Below the pieces are notes generated by a model, which did no database searches, was not told the DNA's origin, and worked only from the letters and a program-made list of their open reading frames with translations. From assembly GCA_038147495.1 (NCBI GenBank), contig JAYQTT010000007.1, positions 33,106 through 97,105 on the forward strand: a DNA stretch of 64,000 nt, given 5' to 3'. This document shows positions 60,712 through 64,000 of the stretch, one piece after another. The DNA comes from MED-G116 sp038147495 (GTDB lineage: Bacteria > Pseudomonadota > Alphaproteobacteria > Puniceispirillales > Puniceispirillaceae). Position 1 is the stretch's first letter. Every line of letters starts with the position of its first letter. A program made the translations under genes and the position numbers.

Positions 60712-62418
60712 ATGAATAATATGCAGGCGCCGGGTGATCGCAATCAGGGCATGAAATCTGGCCGCGGCAAGGGCAAATACAAGCCAAAGGGCCGAATGGT
60801 TGATCCATCTGCACTGGCAGAGGTTCAGGCCATTCTGGGCGACGCTGCGTTACAGCGGGACATGTTGATCGAGTATTTGCATCTCATTCAGGACTCGCAA
60901 AAGCATTTATCGGCGCGCCATCTGGCGGCGCTGGCGCAACTGATGCGCCTTCCCATGGCAGAAGTGTGGGAGGTTGCGAGTTTTTATGATCATTTCGATC
61001 TCGTGCGCGAAAACGAAACCCCGCCGCCGCCTGTCACTGTGCGGGTTTGCACCTCGCTGTCCTGTATGATGGCCGGTGGTGAGCGTTTGCTTGCTGAACT
61101 GCAGGCTGTTGCCGGAGACAATGTCCGTTTTGTTGGTGCGCCCTGCATCGGCGCATGTGATAAAGCGCCTGCAGCGGCGGTGGGGCATAAGCTTGTTGAG
61201 CATGCCGATTTTGACCGGCTCAAGGCAGTGACATCAGCCGGTCATGCAGAGATCCCATCCAAAGCGCGTTTGTTTGATGCCTATGTGGCTGATGGCGGAT
61301 ACGAATTGTCGCGGCGGCTTGTCGCGGGCGAGATGACATCTGAAGATGTTTTGTCGGTGATGGATCAGGCGGCGCTTCGCGGACTTGGTGGCGCTGGATT
61401 TCCAACCGGTCGCAAATGGCGCATTGTTGGCAGCCAGCCCGGACCACGTTTGATGGCAATTAACGGCGATGAGGGTGAACCCGGCACGTTCAAGGACCGG
61501 CTGTATCTGTCCACGGACCCGCATCGGATGATCGAGGGGGCGTTGATTGCCGCGCATGTCGTTGGCGTTGAAACATGCTATATCTACATGCGCGATGAGT
61601 ATCCCGAGATCATCGCAATGTTGCGTCAGGAAATCGCGCGCGTGCAGGCGGCGGGCCTTGCCGATCATGTCAGGCTTGAGCTGCGCCGCGGTGCTGGCGC
61701 GTATATCTGCGGCGAAGAATCAGCGATGATTGAGTCGATCGAGGGCAAACGCGGCCTGCCGCGCCACCGCCCGCCCTATGTCGCCGAGAAAGGCATTTTT
61801 GGCCGGCCAACGCTGGTCAACAATATCGAAACGCTGTGGTGGGTCCGCGACATCGTGGAAAAAGGCGCCGACTGGTTCAATGATCAGGGCAAGGCAGATC
61901 ATCCCGGTCCGCGCAGCTATTCTGTATCCGGACGGGTTGCACGCCCCGGGGTTGTCGTTGCACCAGCAGGATCAAGTGTAAATGAGTTGATCGCGCTCTG
62001 CGGCGGGATGGCCGAAGGACACAGCTTCAAAGGATATCTTCCCGGCGGGGCGTCAGGGGGCATATTGCCAGCGGCCAAGGGCGATCTGCCTTTAGATTTC
62101 GGCGGCGCGCTTGCCGATGAGGGATGCTTCGTTGGCTCGCATGCTGTCGTCGTGTTGTCGGATCAGGACAATATGTGGGATGCAGCGCTTAATTTGATGA
62201 AGTTCTTTGCACATGAGAGCTGTGGTCAATGCACGCCATGCCGCAATGGCACCAGCAAGGCGGTGATGTTGATGCAAGAAGACGCACCTAACACACAGCT
62301 TTTGGACGAATTGTCCGTGGCAATGGCAGATGCCAGCATTTGTGGGCTTGGCCAGGCGGCGTCAAACCCGCTGGTCAGCGTGATGAAACATTTTCCAGAA
62401 GATATTGGTGGCAAATAG
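60712..62418 (+). CDS. fdsB: NAD-dependent formate dehydrogenase beta subunit (NuoE-NuoF fusion)
   Basis: Diaphorase subunit of the soluble cytoplasmic formate dehydrogenase. Residues about 30-185 are NuoE/FdsG-like with the 2Fe-2S cysteines CTSLSC and CIGACD. From about 205 the NuoF part follows: NADH/FMN loop RGLGGAGFPTGRKW, GAYICGEE, and the 4Fe-4S set CGQCTPCR...CGLG. In many bacteria FdsG and FdsB are separate; here they are one 568-residue chain. GGGGGAG precedes the ATG by 8 bases. fdsA follows after 32 bases. Confidence 0.93.
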   Translation: MNNMQAPGDRNQGMKSGRGKGKYKPKGRMVDPSALAEVQAILGDAALQRDMLIEYLHLIQDSQKHLSARHLAALAQLMRLPMAEVWEVASFYDHFDLVRENETPPPPVTVRVCTSLSCMMAGGERLLAELQAVAGDNVRFVGAPCIGACDKAPAAAVGHKLVEHADFDRLKAVTSAGHAEIPSKARLFDAYVADGGYELSRRLVAGEMTSEDVLSVMDQAALRGLGGAGFPTGRKWRIVGSQPGPRLMAINGDEGEPGTFKDRLYLSTDPHRMIEGALIAAHVVGVETCYIYMRDEYPEIIAMLRQEIARVQAAGLADHVRLELRRGAGAYICGEESAMIESIEGKRGLPRHRPPYVAEKGIFGRPTLVNNIETLWWVRDIVEKGADWFNDQGKADHPGPRSYSVSGRVARPGVVVAPAGSSVNELIALCGGMAEGHSFKGYLPGGASGGILPAAKGDLPLDFGGALADEGCFVGSHAVVVLSDQDNMWDAALNLMKFFAHESCGQCTPCRNGTSKAVMLMQEDAPNTQLLDELSVAMADASICGLGQAASNPLVSVMKHFPEDIGGK

Positions 62419-62450
62419 GGGCTCTGCAGGATCGCAGAGGACATGACAGG

Positions 62451-64000
62451 ATGACTGAAGGCAAAATCACTTTCACCCTTGATGGCAAAGAAGTTACCGC
62501 ACTCGATGGGGAAACCATCTGGCAGGTTGCCTCTCGTCTCGGCACGGATATTCCGCATCTTTGCTACAAGGATGACGCCAACTACCGGGCCGATGGCAAT
62601 TGTCGCGCTTGTATGGTTGAGATTGAGGGTGAGCGTGTTTTGGCAGCGTCCTGCATTCGCACGCCAAGCGAGGGCATGGTGGTTAACAGCCAGGGCCATC
62701 GCCCGGCAACTGCCCGCAAGATGGTGATGGAATTGCTGGTCTCTGACCAGCCGGCACGCGATGTGGCGCATGATCCGTCTTCTGAGTTATGGACATATGC
62801 CGAGGCCCAGCAGGTCGAAGCCTCGCGTTTTCCCGCCAAAACAACGCCTGAGCCAGACAGCAGCCACCCTGCGATTGCCGTAAATATGGATGCATGTATC
62901 CAATGCGGGTTATGTGTTCGCGCCTGTCGTGAAGTTCAGGTGAATGACGTGATCGGACTTGCCGGACGGGGTGCTGACGCGCATATCGTCTTTGACTTTG
63001 GTGATGACATGGGAATGAGCACCTGTGTCGGCTGTGGTGAATGCGTTCAGGCCTGCCCGACCGGAGCTTTGATGCCAAAGACGCTACTTGATGACGCACA
63101 GAAACTGTCTGTGACACCGGATCGTCAGGTTGACTCCGTCTGTCCCTATTGCGGTGTTGGCTGTCAGTTGACCTTTTCCGTCAAGGACGAGGCGATTGTC
63201 GCCGTTTCCGGACGCGCCGGACCGGCAAATAAAGGGCGGCTTTGTGTGAAAGGGCGCTATGGATTTGATTACATCGCCAACCCTGAGCGTTTAACAACAC
63301 CGCTGATCAGGCGTGAGGATGTGCCAAAATCGGCGTCGATGCCGTTTGATCCGGCCAACCCGCTGACGCATTTCCGCGAAGCCAGCTGGCAGGAAGCGCT
63401 TGATCTGGCGGCAACGCGTCTGGCAGAGGTCCGTGACACCCACGGACCATCGGCAATGTCGGGCTTTGGCTCGGCCAAGGGCAGCAATGAAGAGGCCTAT
63501 CTTGTGCAAAAGCTTGTGCGGGCCGGATTTGGCACAAACAATGTTGATCATTGCACACGGCTTTGCCATGCCTCATCGGTTGCTGCACTTCTGGAGAATA
63601 TCGGTTCAGGCGCGGTCACCGCATCATTTTCCGAATGCCGCAACGCCGATGCGATCATCGTCATCGGTGCCAATCCGACAGTCAATCATCCGGTGGCGGC
63701 GACATTCATCAAGAACGCAGCACAGCGCGGTGCAAAACTCTATGTGATGGATCCACGCGGCCAGCATCTTGACCGGTACGCGACACATTCGCTCAATTTT
63801 GTGCCCGGAAGTGATGTGGCGCTGTTGAACGCGATGATCAATGTGATCATCACCGAGCAGCTGTATGACGCCGATTATGTGCGTGATCACACCGAGGGTT
63901 TTGAGGATCTCAAAGCGCGCACCGCCGCGGCCACGCCCGAGGCGATGGCAGCAATCTGTGGCATTGAACCGGCGGTGATCCGCGATACGGAGCAATACGT
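62451..64000 (+). CDS. fdsA: NAD-dependent formate dehydrogenase alpha subunit (3' end outside window)
   Basis: Catalytic subunit, 516 residues visible and open at the window end. Order: an N-terminal 2Fe-2S domain (C38, C51, C54, C68), a pair of ferredoxin-type sets CIQCGLCVRACR and CVGCGECVQACP, the 4Fe-4S CPYCGVGC, then the bis-MGD domain with the metal-ligand Cys in TRLCHASSV (TGC codon, not selenocysteine) followed by the catalytic His. No Tat signal, so it is cytoplasmic. It passes formate electrons through FdsB to NAD+. Family members are about 920-960 residues, so roughly half is missing. Confidence 0.94.
   Translation, partial: MTEGKITFTLDGKEVTALDGETIWQVASRLGTDIPHLCYKDDANYRADGNCRACMVEIEGERVLAASCIRTPSEGMVVNSQGHRPATARKMVMELLVSDQPARDVAHDPSSELWTYAEAQQVEASRFPAKTTPEPDSSHPAIAVNMDACIQCGLCVRACREVQVNDVIGLAGRGADAHIVFDFGDDMGMSTCVGCGECVQACPTGALMPKTLLDDAQKLSVTPDRQVDSVCPYCGVGCQLTFSVKDEAIVAVSGRAGPANKGRLCVKGRYGFDYIANPERLTTPLIRREDVPKSASMPFDPANPLTHFREASWQEALDLAATRLAEVRDTHGPSAMSGFGSAKGSNEEAYLVQKLVRAGFGTNNVDHCTRLCHASSVAALLENIGSGAVTASFSECRNADAIIVIGANPTVNHPVAATFIKNAAQRGAKLYVMDPRGQHLDRYATHSLNFVPGSDVALLNAMINVIITEQLYDADYVRDHTEGFEDLKARTAAATPEAMAAICGIEPAVIRDTEQY

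Noticed and set aside
1..64000. CRISPR arrays, tRNA genes, prophage or insertion sequences
   Set aside because: Reading both strands showed no regularly spaced repeats, cloverleaf-like segments with CCA ends, transposase or integrase frames. The absence of tRNAs was judged by eye only.

Overview
This window is a gene-dense piece of an alphaproteobacterial chromosome. The evidence is the master cell-cycle regulators ctrA and gcrA, a DksA without its zinc cysteines, the lptF-lptG-surA-pdxA-rsmA and fabG-acpP-fabF-mltG-gmk clusters, a DUF3553 protein, an aa3-type oxidase subunit IV microprotein and GTTC-N7-GTTC-like repeats before recA. Gene content fits a marine SAR116/Puniceispirillales- or Rhodospirillales-like organism, but the genus is inference. 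I found no tRNA, rRNA, prophage, IS element or CRISPR array.

Layout. 0.2-14.6 kb is housekeeping: purMN, a 43-aa oxidase subunit, ndk, holC, a frameshifted pepA, the LPS/outer-membrane operon lptF-lptG-surA-pdxA-rsmA, then convergent gmk-mltG-fabF-acpP-fabG. 14.8-33.0 kb is a respiratory formate dehydrogenase island: a periplasmic protease, a 40-aa membrane peptide, a WD40-cytochrome c fusion, cytochrome b, a small lipoprotein, the Fe-S subunit, the catalytic subunit with a Tat signal, a Tat microprotein, a TorD-like chaperone, DUF3306, DUF3305, a polyferredoxin, DUF6352, DUF6505, a ligase-like protein, an Mrp ATPase, DUF6494 and a second cytochrome c. It ends with a DUF3144-like protein, a ModE-type regulator and a tungstate-binding protein gene (tupA) broken by two compensating frameshifts. 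A CGTTAT-N12-ATAACG operator lies between regulator and tupA. Together the genes read as tungstate or molybdate supply, cofactor insertion, Tat export and electron flow for one enzyme.

33-46 kb holds a Tat-exported multicopper oxidase, glnB-glnA, a glycine-zipper lipoprotein, parE, a hydrolase, a DEAD-box helicase, pepN, gcrA and an aroE-like gene. 46-52 kb holds an EF-hand protein and a minus-strand run: LysM protein, degenerate phosphatidylserine-decarboxylase-like protein, CDP-alcohol phosphatidyltransferase, CoxL-like molybdenum hydroxylase and msrB. 52-60 kb holds a LOG-family gene, icd, alaS, recA, dksA and ctrA. From 60.7 kb a second, cytoplasmic NAD-linked formate dehydrogenase (fdsB, fdsA) begins and runs off the end. 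Formate oxidation, periplasmic and cytoplasmic, is therefore the theme of the accessory content.
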